Positions 1-7,000 of a stretch of 7,525 nt of DNA are shown here, piece by piece (within the stretch, counting starts at the first letter, position 1; each line of letters opens with the position of its first letter). The translations under genes and the position numbers were made by a program. Location of the stretch: assembly GCA_038230695.1 (NCBI GenBank), contig JBBRMT010000230.1:1-7525 (forward strand), read 5' to 3'. Source of the DNA: QHBQ01 sp038230695 (GTDB taxonomy: Bacteria; Chloroflexota; Chloroflexia; QHBQ01). A model generated the notes under the pieces. It was not told the origin of the DNA. It did not search any database and worked only from the letters and a program-made list of their open reading frames with translations.

Positions 1-40
1 AGATAACAATCATTATCGCTACCATAACCAAACAGGAACA

Positions 41-46
41 AGGAGG
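41..46 (+). promoter_or_regulatory. Shine-Dalgarno deciding the start of the first gene
   Basis: A perfect AGGAGG lies six bases before the ATG at 53. It favours that ATG over the TTG at 50, which is only three bases behind the motif. No convincing promoter is visible in the 40 bases before it, so transcription probably enters from outside the window. Confidence 0.8.
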
Positions 47-52
47 ACTTTG

Positions 53-307
53 ATGAGAAAGATTGCCTACCTCATCGCCTGTTTTCTCGGCGGCCTGCTC
101 ACCAGTGTATTCTGGCTGCTAAACATCAGGCTTGCTTCCGATGCTCAATTTCAGGGGCTGATAATCGAATCGCTGACGGTTCTCGTTACCCTTGCTTTCG
201 GGGTAGCAGCATTCGTTCCGAACAGATATGTAGGGCAGGTCTTCCAGCTAGCAGTCTCGCTTATTGCCTTTGTCGCTGGCATATTTATGGGTTTGATCAT
301 TGGCTAG
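53..307 (+). CDS. Small three-TM membrane protein, unknown function
   Basis: The protein has 84 residues and is almost entirely hydrophobic. Three likely membrane segments lie at about residues 5-24, 36-55 and 62-84, and a short basic start (MRK) fits a cytoplasmic N-terminus. There are no catalytic motifs, and no cysteine pattern beyond Cys10. I do not recognise the family. It could be a small holin-like or accessory membrane protein, but nothing in the sequence decides this. It is the first visible gene of a four-gene operon, and the next gene starts 20 bases after its TAG stop. The start is set by the AGGAGG at 41-46. If TAG were read as sense, the frame would run eight more codons and end at TGA 329-331, overlapping the next start. 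Confidence 0.75.
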   Translation: MRKIAYLIACFLGGLLTSVFWLLNIRLASDAQFQGLIIESLTVLVTLAFGVAAFVPNRYVGQVFQLAVSLIAFVAGIFMGLIIG

Positions 308-327
308 AAGTAGGAAAGGTGCATCAA

Positions 328-903
328 GTGAGCAACAAGCTAGTAAACACCAGACAGAACATAGCCTCAGTGCTTGGCTTCCTGAAATCCGAGACATACA
401 ACCACCGGCGACAACTGATCAGCTTCATCCTGATCTGGCTGCAACTTGCCGGGCTACTGTACATCGCATTGCTCAACTATGCCACCCAATCAGCCTTGGC
501 CCAGGGCTGCACCTCAGTGCATTACACGCAGTGGTGTGCTGCTGGAATATCGCTGTGGTGGAAAATGCTGCCCAATGCCTTCTTCACAACGATGTCAACC
601 GTACTCCCTAGCATAATGGCTTTGGTAGGTTTCTCGTGGGCATTTGGCCGCAATCTGTTTAGCACGATGTATCCTAACCCGTTGGGGGCGAAGCGTAGCT
701 GGCTGCGAACACGGTTGGTTGGGCTGTGCCTTTACTTCATGCTGGTCTGGGGGCTGACCATAGCCGAGCCGCTGTGGTGGGCAGTCGTTGCAGTCAACAC
801 CCTATGGCAGTCTACGCTCTGGCTGCTGATTACCGACATCATCGGCTACTTTATCATGCGGTGGTTGCCCACACCAGAAGAAGGATTGGTGAGTAGAGGA
901 TGA
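328..903 (+). CDS. Four-TM membrane protein, unknown function
   Basis: The protein has 191 residues if the GTG at 328 is used. That start has AGGAAAGG at 312-319, eight bases upstream. An in-frame GTG at 319 is also possible but lies on top of the ribosome-binding site. Four membrane segments are visible at about residues 30-51, 85-107, 129-150 and 153-177. The basic loop 108-128 (KR and several Arg) and the basic N-terminus indicate that both ends are in the cytoplasm. The outside loop, about residues 52-84, holds two cysteines (Cys61 and Cys70) that could form a disulfide. I recognise no family. The gene overlaps the following radical SAM gene by ATGA (900-903), so the two are probably translationally coupled. 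This suggests a membrane partner for the radical SAM protein, though that is inference. Confidence 0.75.
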   Translation: MSNKLVNTRQNIASVLGFLKSETYNHRRQLISFILIWLQLAGLLYIALLNYATQSALAQGCTSVHYTQWCAAGISLWWKMLPNAFFTTMSTVLPSIMALVGFSWAFGRNLFSTMYPNPLGAKRSWLRTRLVGLCLYFMLVWGLTIAEPLWWAVVAVNTLWQSTLWLLITDIIGYFIMRWLPTPEEGLVSRG

Positions 904-2009
904 AGACAGCACTAGTCATCAACACCGCAAATCAGTACAACCTCGGCGCGGCCAAGCTTGCCGATTGGCTGCGCGCCGAGGGATGGTAGGTTGACTGTAC
1001 AAAAGAGGTGATTAAGTCGGCCGTAGAGCGACGTAGACCGTCCCATCCTGACCCAGGCTGGTTGGCGCTTGGCTACGACCTGGTTGCAATCTCGGTCATA
1101 TTTAGCTGGCACGCGCCAATTGCCCGCGAGATTGCACTCAGGGTGAAGGATAACGCAGAGGTTTGGTGCGGCGGCCCAGGGATGTTCACCCTGGGCAACT
1201 GGTGGAAGCGCGAAACGGGACTGGATGTTATGCACGGGTTGGACCATCGGTTTGAGCATCAGCGTGGCGACTACCTGATGACCTTCGCCTCGCGTGGCTG
1301 CCCAGTTGGTTGCAACTTCTGTGTTGTGCCGAAGCTGGAGGGAACCTCATTCACCCTCGATTGGGATTTTCAGCCAGCGCCAATACTTTGTGACAACAAC
1401 CTGTCTGCCCTGCCGGTAAAGTTCCAAGAGCATATCATCCGCCGCTACCAAGAGACTGGCGTGCCATTGCGCGATGCCAATTCAGGTTTTGAGCCTAAGA
1501 GCTTCGATGAAAGTACTTACCGGCGCTGGAAGAAAGTCCTGCGCGGCCCCTGGCGCTTTGCCCTCGATGAGCAACGCGAGGTTGGGGATGTGCGCCGCAT
1601 GATGGCGATACTTGCCGGTGAGCCACGTCGCCGCAAGCGGGTGTACGTTTTGGTCGGCAACGAGTCGGTCGAGTCGTGCTATGAGCGGGTACTTAGCGTA
1701 CTTGCGTGGGGAGGTGAGCCTTACGCTCAGTATGTCTTGCCACTTAACTGGCTGGGCGACGAGGCAACCCTCCACCATCGCTACGACTGGAACAGCCAGT
1801 GGCGTGAGGACTTTGCCCGATATGTTAACCGTTTCACCTGGCGCTATGCTCCTGTTGGCGAGTATCAGCCACGCACCGAAGGCAGCCGCGCCGAGCGCCA
1901 GCCGTTCGCGGGCAGTTTGCTGGACACCCCAGAGTGGGAGGCACGGTGGCAGGCCGCAATGAAGAGCCATCAGGCGTTCAGCCATGTAAGCGAAGGAGAA
2001 AAGCGATGA
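900..2009 (+). CDS. Radical SAM protein, interrupted by an in-frame amber codon
   Basis: The ATG at 900 overlaps the upstream stop as ATGA. The frame runs 369 codons to TGA 2007-2009, with one internal TAG at 987-989 (codon 30). Radical SAM enzymes use a [4Fe-4S] cluster to cleave S-adenosylmethionine. The cluster motif CxxxCxxC is visible as CPVGCNFC, with cysteines at codons 134, 138 and 141. Before it lies a Rossmann-like region resembling B12-binding domains: KTALVINTAN at the start, YDLVAISVIFSW, and WCGGPGMF. The usual cobalamin-ligand DxHxxG is not seen. After the cluster comes ILCDNNLSAL, a typical radical SAM strand. The substrate is unknown. Codons on both sides of the TAG belong to the same fold (EGW-stop-VDC), so the stop interrupts a gene and does not precede one. 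Without readthrough only a restart near GTG 1008 could give product, and that site lacks a usable ribosome-binding site. Confidence 0.8.
987..989 (+). other. In-frame TAG inside the radical SAM gene
   Basis: The TAG falls after the codons for AEGW and before VDCTKEV, in the same frame as the ATG at 900 and the long downstream frame. A single base change would give GAG, CAG or AAG. This could be a nonsense mutation, a sequencing error or a read-through codon. No suppressor tRNA gene or obvious stimulating structure was seen. Confidence 0.85.
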
Positions 2010-2272
2010 TTTACCTGGGTTGGTACGACGACAGCACCAAGAAGAAGACTGAAACCAAGATTGATGAAGCGATGCAGCGTTATGAGTTCAAATACGGGAT
2101 TAGCCCCAACATCTGCCTGGTGTCAGAAAAGGAATTGATGACCCACCCTCGTATCACAGTGCGGACAGCTCGCCATCTGCGGCCCAACTACTTTTACGTT
2201 GGGGTTGATGGGACAATCAAGGTTATGCCAATAGCCCAAAATGGGGAGCCAACTGAGCAGGTAGAGAATTGA
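2006..2272 (+). CDS. Small soluble protein of 88 aa, unknown function
   Basis: The ATG at 2006 overlaps the TGA of the radical SAM gene (ATGA, 2006-2009) and has AGGAGAA at 1994-2000 just upstream. An open frame extends further upstream inside the radical SAM gene, but the overlap and ribosome-binding site settle this start. The protein has a basic, charged helix (about residues 11-30, STKKKTETKIDEAMQRYEF), then YGISPNICLVS, then VRTARHLRPNYFYVGVDG, which looks like a compact alpha/beta fold. There is no signal peptide, TM segment or metal motif. I do not recognise the family. The composition is that of a folded protein and not of a peptide substrate with a leader, so a modified-peptide precursor is unlikely. 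It is the last gene of the operon and ends 12 bases before the convergent polymerase gene. Confidence 0.75.
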   Translation: MIYLGWYDDSTKKKTETKIDEAMQRYEFKYGISPNICLVSEKELMTHPRITVRTARHLRPNYFYVGVDGTIKVMPIAQNGEPTEQVEN

Positions 2273-2284
2273 GGCGCTAAGTTG

Positions 2285-3592
2285 CTATGAGGAGGTCGCA
2301 TCCTCAACCCATACCAACCCCACCTCGGCAGTCGGCTGGTCGAATATTCCGCGCTGCCCATTCTCGCGGAAGAGCCTTCGATAGTCTTCATCTCGAAACG
2401 CCTTACGCAGTCGGGCAAGGTAAGAATCACGCAGCAGCCGAATATAGTACCTTGTGTCATAATCCCGCTGCTCATCAATTGCCGCCCCGCCGCCAGCAAC
2501 TAGACCCGACCCGCGAATTATTACCCTATCATCGTAGGTAAGTAGGGCATAATTTTTTATCATGTTCGAGAGCATCGCCTGATACCTTCCCTCGAACTCA
2601 AGTCTAATTCCGTCCGGTAGCTCGGCGGCTACCTCACGCACCAAGGTGCGTTCGTCAGCCTCGGTATAATGCGCGGGTACTGAGAAGTAGGCACCATCAA
2701 TATCTGCTTCCAGCAGTATCATACCGCGCCTTCGCAGTCCCTCCACCACCTGGTCGAGGATGACGCGGCTACGTGCAGTGATCGCGTCGGCACCGTCCAC
2801 GTCCGCGAGTATCGCCATACCGCCTGCCGCCAGGTAGCCATACGCACTGTTAATTATAATTTTCAGCCCCGCTGATAGCGCCTGAAACGCCCTTGCTGAT
2901 GCAGAGCCAGCAGTGGCTACCCGTCCCGCCCGCTTATGTTCCAGTCGCATCTCCATCAATCGGCTCACGATGCTAACTAGCACTCCCAGCCGATCATACT
3001 GCGACCCGATGTTGTACAGCGTCATGATGCTGGGGTACATACTGGCAATGTCGCATTTGACCACGCGCCGCACCACCCCGCCCCGGAACAGGTACGAAGC
3101 TCCGCCGGTGGAGTGCCTGAGATCTGGGTTGTCAAGGTCGGCGCTGCGGAGTAGCGCCGCGCCTTCATGGTAATAAGCCCTGACCAGCATCGGCTCGAGG
3201 ATACCCATGGCCGGGCCAGCAGTAGTGATTCGCGAGTATGATCGTGGGGTCATTCCTGCCAGACCAAAGTAGGCGGGCATGAGGATGCGCGATAGGTTAT
3301 CAGTATGGCGCACCGCCTCCATCGCACGGATGCGAACCCGCGCCGGGTGAGATTGGAAGCGCTTATAGACATGGTGTCCGTGGATGGGGGTGCTGGCAGG
3401 ATTGCCAATTCCGAAATAACCGGCGGCGGTACCCAGGCCGTAGCCGGGCATATTACGAGCCGCCGCATCATGCCGCCAGAGCGCGGGTAGGATGTCTATT
3501 ATCTCGCGGCCAGCAACACTGTAGCGAATTCGCGCCGTCTCGTAATGGCTGGCGGGAATGTCGGTATTTACCCAAATTTGAGAGCAATTCAC
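2285..3592 (-). CDS. Family B DNA polymerase lacking the exonuclease I/II region
   Basis: The 435-residue protein, starting at a GTG, would synthesise DNA from a primed template. All polymerase motifs are visible: motif A DIASMYPSI (residues 181-189), motif B KIIINSAYG (244-252), motif C ADIDGAYF with aspartates 297 and 299 (usually DTDS), and a KNY motif at 346-348. The region GREIIDILPAL and the segment around LMPAYFGLAGMTPRSY match the end of the exonuclease domain. Asp98 in VRHTD sits where exonuclease III has YxxxD. The canonical exonuclease I (DxE) and II (NxxxFD) motifs are absent. The frame is closed by a TGA just upstream of the GTG, and no other frame there supplies them. Family members normally carry about 150-200 more N-terminal residues. 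The layout fits primer-dependent enzymes rather than protein-primed ones. Proofreading is presumably absent. The ribosome-binding site is weak, so the start is uncertain. Confidence 0.85.
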   Translation of the reverse strand: MNCSQIWVNTDIPASHYETARIRYSVAGREIIDILPALWRHDAAARNMPGYGLGTAAGYFGIGNPASTPIHGHHVYKRFQSHPARVRIRAMEAVRHTDNLSRILMPAYFGLAGMTPRSYSRITTAGPAMGILEPMLVRAYYHEGAALLRSADLDNPDLRHSTGGASYLFRGGVVRRVVKCDIASMYPSIMTLYNIGSQYDRLGVLVSIVSRLMEMRLEHKRAGRVATAGSASARAFQALSAGLKIIINSAYGYLAAGGMAILADVDGADAITARSRVILDQVVEGLRRRGMILLEADIDGAYFSVPAHYTEADERTLVREVAAELPDGIRLEFEGRYQAMLSNMIKNYALLTYDDRVIIRGSGLVAGGGAAIDEQRDYDTRYYIRLLRDSYLARLRKAFRDEDYRRLFRENGQRGIFDQPTAEVGLVWVEDATSS

Positions 3593-3624
3593 AGTGATAT
3601 GTCATGAAAACTCACGAATAGGCC

Positions 3625-3646
3625 GGGTATCAGTGCTATAATACCC
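3625..3646. promoter_or_regulatory. Candidate operator: inverted repeat over the promoter
   Basis: GGGTAT (3625-3630) and ATACCC (3641-3646) form a perfect six-base inverted repeat with a ten-base spacer. It covers the -10 box TATAAT on the plus strand, and it also gives a TATTAT on the minus strand, about 46 bases before the polymerase GTG. A dimeric repressor site serving both directions is plausible. The arms are short, so chance is possible. Confidence 0.35.
3634..3642 (+). promoter_or_regulatory. Extended -10 promoter element
   Basis: TGCTATAAT is a consensus extended -10 (TGnTATAAT), with the hexamer at 3637-3642. No good -35 hexamer is seen at the right distance, which extended -10 promoters can tolerate. 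Transcription would start near 3649 and read the small frame at 3697, possibly continuing to the ATPase gene. Confidence 0.5.
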
Positions 3647-3696
3647 TGGGCTAAGGTCCTGACTTGAGATCGCTTCTCAGGAAAGGACTATTTGTC

Positions 3697-3885
3697 GTGA
3701 TCAGAACACCCCTCCAGACACCACTAGCCATAATCAATCGGGTAGCCATCCTTGCCCGCAACCTCTTTGCTCCGCCAGACCCCAAACTGGCCTATAACCG
3801 CATCTCCACACCACTGCCAGATGAGCGGCCGGTGTGGGTTGCCTCATGCTTGGTACGTTTAACAGCACTTCTAGCGATATGTTGA
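3697..3885 (+). CDS. Possible 62-codon small gene, unknown
   Basis: A GTG at 3697 follows AGGAAAGGA (3679-3687) by nine bases and lies about 50 bases downstream of a good extended -10 box. Promoter, ribosome-binding site and frame are therefore in order. The frame extends 11 codons further upstream, but those codons include the ribosome-binding site. The product starts with a hydrophobic/basic stretch (LAIINRVAILARNLF), then a proline-rich middle (APPDPKLAYNRISTPLPDE), and a hydrophobic end with two cysteines. I recognise nothing. It could be a small regulator or leader peptide, or a chance frame. It ends about 50 bases before the large inverted repeats. Confidence 0.35.
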   Translation: MIRTPLQTPLAIINRVAILARNLFAPPDPKLAYNRISTPLPDERPVWVASCLVRLTALLAIC

Positions 3886-3933
3886 TGGGGTTATCGGGCC
3901 ACCCTGATGCGATGGCCCAACTTTAGGCGCTCG

Positions 3934-3976
3934 TGGCTTATGTAGCAAAATTGCACACGTTTTGCTACATAAGCCA
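3934..3976. repeat. Large perfect inverted repeat 1
   Basis: TGGCTTATGTAGCAAAA (3934-3950) and TTTTGCTACATAAGCCA (3960-3976) are exact reverse complements, 17 bases each, around the nine-base spacer ttgcacacg. It is not followed by a T-run, so it does not read as an intrinsic terminator. Arms of this length suggest a protein-binding site (operator, replication or transfer origin) or a cruciform-forming recombination site. Confidence 0.9.
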
Positions 3977-4013
3977 GATGATAGAGTGCAGCGGTAGATA
4001 AGCATAGGGATGG

Positions 4014-4058
4014 TTGGCTTATGTAGGGAAAGCGAACGAACTTTTCTACATAAGCCAA
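4014..4058. repeat. Large inverted repeat 2, sharing the half-site of repeat 1
   Basis: TTGGCTTATGTAG (4014-4026) pairs perfectly with CTACATAAGCCAA (4046-4058). Inward, the stem continues imperfectly (GGAA against TTTT, two G-T pairs), leaving a loop of about 11 bases. The outer 12 bases, TGGCTTATGTAG, are the same as in repeat 1. The centres of the two repeats are 81 bases apart. The right arm ends three bases before the Shine-Dalgarno at 4062, a position suited to repression of the ATPase gene at DNA or RNA level. Confidence 0.85.
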
Positions 4059-4061
4059 TCA

Positions 4062-4070
4062 GAGGGAGAG
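4062..4070 (+). promoter_or_regulatory. Shine-Dalgarno deciding the ATPase start
   Basis: GAGGGAGAG precedes the ATG at 4076 by five bases. It argues against the in-frame ATG at 4010, whose first codons would run through inverted repeat 2. Confidence 0.7.
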
Positions 4071-4075
4071 AGCAA

Positions 4076-7000
4076 ATGTGGGTTAGAAGGGCAATAATAG
4101 GAGTAGGCTTTGTGTGGCTGCTTGCCTGTGGCTACCTGTTGTGGGTCGGCTACGGCCCTGAGCTGGCTGGGCTGCTGCATATGGGTATGCAACCACCACC
4201 AGGCGGCAAAGGGCTGCGGGCCAGGGGGTTGGCGCTAGCCTGGTCGAGGCTGGCTGCCGACCCTCGCCCGCTGGCTGGCGCGGGCGCTACTGCGCTACTG
4301 ACCTTTGCCATAATTGCCCTCTTTATCTGGTCTGGATACAAACAGAGGGAGAGCGCCCGCACTGCCGAGCGCCGGGCGGTGACGTATCTGGTCACCCTGG
4401 CCCGCGAGGAGCAAGTCGCCACTATCCAGATGCGCGAGTTCTGGCTGGGGGTGCGGCAAGGGTTGACGGCTAGCTTCTGGCAACGGCTCACCGGTCGCGC
4501 CCCCTACGTCGTCTGGTGTGATAATGCCAGCGCGGGGGCGCGGCACCAGGCCGCTACTTACGTCCGCGTGGTGGGTGACAGTCGCGCCCGCAATGCGGTG
4601 CTGAAGGCGCTACAGGGCCTCAACTCCTCAGTACAGGTGCAGGAAGTTGCCTACCCTCGCCCGCCTAAAGCCGCAGTACGCTTCATTCGTCTGCGCCTGG
4701 CGCGGCCATCAATACACCCCATCCGTACCGAGTTTGACCCGGAAGTGGAGGTGCGGGCAGTGCTGGGTAAATACCTGCACACCAGCGCCAATCTACCCTG
4801 GGTGGAGATCGCTTACCGGCTGCGACCCGCCGCATCTGGTTGGGCCGTGGCTGCCGAGCGGCGGGCCGCAGCCGGGCGACGCAAGCAAGATCAGAGCGAG
4901 TGGCGGGGTGAACAAGAGCAGCGTAACCTTGCATCTCGCGCCAAAGTGCCGCACGCGGTGATTCAGAACTGGCACGATAAGCTGGGGTCAGACCAATACG
5001 GCTGGGATGCGGACATCACAATTGCGGCTGCTGGTAGTACAGATGAGGCAGACAATCTGATCAAGTCAATCGGCGAACATTATTTTGGCTTCTTCAGCGG
5101 GGACAACCGCTGGCTACGCGGCGCAGTTGCCAGTGGTGCGCCAGGGGTCGGCTATGCGGTGCGCTACGGAGATAAGTATATCCTCAGCCCCGCCGAGTGC
5201 GCTGCTGTCTGCCACCTGCCCCGCGCCCAGGATGTGCCAGGTCTCGCCGCTAGCTCCGCCCGCACCATCGAAGCGCCCAAGGCGCTGTGGTTGGGCGAGT
5301 TGCCCATGCGCGGTGGTAAGCCTCTCTGGCTACCTCAGCCACTGCCAACGCTGCCGCCGGTGCAGGCGGTAACCCGCAAGTCGGTGTTCGGCTACCAGGG
5401 CAGCAGGCTAGTGGGTATCTCCCGCATCGAGCGCTTCAAGGGCGCGTTCTTCCTCGGCCCACCAGGGGTGGGCAAGTCCTGGGCGCTGGCTAACCTCGCG
5501 CTCGGGGATGCCTGCTCCGGTGATGGCGCGGCGGTGATCGAGCCGCACGGCGACCTCACTCGCGCCATCCTCGCCCGCCTGCCGCGTGAATTGTGGCCGA
5601 AGGTTATCTACTTCGACCCCCAGGAGCTGTACGAGCGCGGTCGGGCCGCTACTCTCAATGTGATGGAAGGCGATGACCCCGTCCGTCGCCCTGCGCTCCA
5701 AGCGATGATCATGGAGGTGTTTCGCTCCATTGCTGGCACTAACTGGACTTCGGCCAATCGGATGCAATCGCTGCTGGAGTCGGCGATTGCCTGCGTGCTG
5801 GAGACGGTTGCCGAGCCAACCCTTAGAGACCTGTTCCGCTTTATCACCAATCCCGGCTACCGTAAGAGCCTGGAGCAGGCCAGCCACAACCCGCTCATCC
5901 GCGAATACTGGTCCGAATACTTCGACAAGGTAGACTACCGTGAGCAGCAGAACATGATCGGCCCACTGGTGACCCGCATTACCAAGACGATGCTCAACCC
6001 CTATGCCGCCAACATCGTGTCGGGCAAACACTCGACCATAGATCTGCGCGACGTGCTGGAGAACGGCAAGATCCTGCTGGTCAATCTGCCCGGCGCGGGG
6101 CAATCCAGCGGCGACCCCACTATGGCCCTGATCGGGATGCTGATGATCGTGCGGCTACGCATCGAGGCGGCGCGGCGGCTGCGTCTGGATGAAGCCAAGC
6201 GGCGAGCATTCTACCTCACTATTGACGAGGCGCACCTGCTCGTCAGCCGCGATATCGAAGATATGCTGGCCCAATTCCGCAAGCTGAGGGTGGCGCTGAC
6301 GCTGGCGTTTCAGTCACTAGGTCAGATTGAGAAGGGGATGCTCGACGTGCTGCTGGCAACCATCGCCAACCGAGTTATCTTTCGCGGTGAAGGCACCTAC
6401 GCCGAGCAGCTTGCCGAGGAACTGCTCAACCAGGAGGTCAAACCGACCGACGTGGCGGCCCAGCCGAACTTCTCCGCCTACGTGCGATTGATGCAGGACA
6501 GCACCCCGCAACGAGTTTGCACCCTAGAGACGCTGCCACTGGCTGAGGCTAGAGTGATCAGCTACCCCCGCACCGAGATCGCCGTTGGCCGGGCAGCAGC
6601 GGAGGCCAGGTATCCGGTCACCGCCGAGGCCGAGACACTGCTAGGTCAGGTGCGGGAGAGCTTGACGCAGAGCGAACAGGCTTACTGGCAGCAGAAGGAC
6701 ACCAAATTGAGGTTCGCCGCTGACCGCGCCCAGCAAGCGGCGATTGTCTCGCTAACCGCCGCCAGCGAGGCGACGTTTGGTGCGGTATGGCAGGCACAGG
6801 AAGCGCGCGACCGCTACCTGTCCGACTGGTTGCTGGCCCATCCTGGTGCGTGCCGCAATCAAAGTGAGCTGATCAAGATGATCAGTATGCTGCGCTATTC
6901 GCGGCCTGCCGCGCTGGTCATCGCCGAGGCGCGGCGCGAGGATGCCCGCATCGAGGCCAAGACCAAGAAGCGGTCGGGAGTTACTTCAGCGGCGGGGGGT

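Larger units (their letters stand above)
3886..4075. promoter_or_regulatory. Intergenic regulatory region before the ATPase gene
   Basis: These 190 bases hold no credible gene. They contain a six-base GC-rich hairpin (GGGCCA 3896-3901 with TGGCCC 3913-3918, no T-run after it), two large inverted repeats sharing one half-site, and the ribosome-binding site of the ATPase. I see no strong -35/-10 pair. TTGCAC at 3951-3956, in the loop of the first repeat, is the best -35-like word but has no partner at normal distance. Confidence 0.5.

Noticed and set aside
300..611. 103-codon plus-strand frame overlapping genes 1 and 2
   Set aside because: The overlapping frame encodes a consistent four-TM protein with a proper ribosome-binding site, while this one has mixed composition and only a poor start.
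1008..1010. GTG 1008 as the natural start of the radical SAM gene
   Set aside because: The only AG-rich stretch (AAAAGAG) abuts the codon. It would also discard the first strand and helix of the Rossmann-like domain, which are present in frame upstream.
1482..1985. 167-codon minus-strand frame and a 116-codon plus-strand frame inside the radical SAM gene
   Set aside because: Both are out-of-phase shadows of the radical SAM coding sequence with no start signals.
2273..2284. Terminator between the convergent genes
   Set aside because: The gap is only 12 bases and contains no hairpin; any terminator would have to lie inside the coding sequences and none was recognised.
3896..3918. GC hairpin GGGCCA/TGGCCC as an intrinsic terminator
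   Set aside because: The stem is only six bases with an 11-base loop, and it is followed by AACTTTAGG and not a T-run.
3934..3976. Inverted repeat 1 as a terminator or insertion-sequence end
   Set aside because: No T-run follows the stem, and no transposase gene or target-site duplication is visible on either side.
4010..4075. Upstream ATG at 4010 as the ATPase start
   Set aside because: Its codons run through inverted repeat 2, it has no good Shine-Dalgarno, and the ATG at 4076 has one and begins directly with a TM segment.
5408..6103. 231-codon open frame on the minus strand
   Set aside because: It lies exactly opposite the Walker A to Walker B part of the ATPase, whose motifs are unmistakable. 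It has no ribosome-binding site and a His/Gly/Arg-rich composition typical of antisense frames in GC-rich genes.
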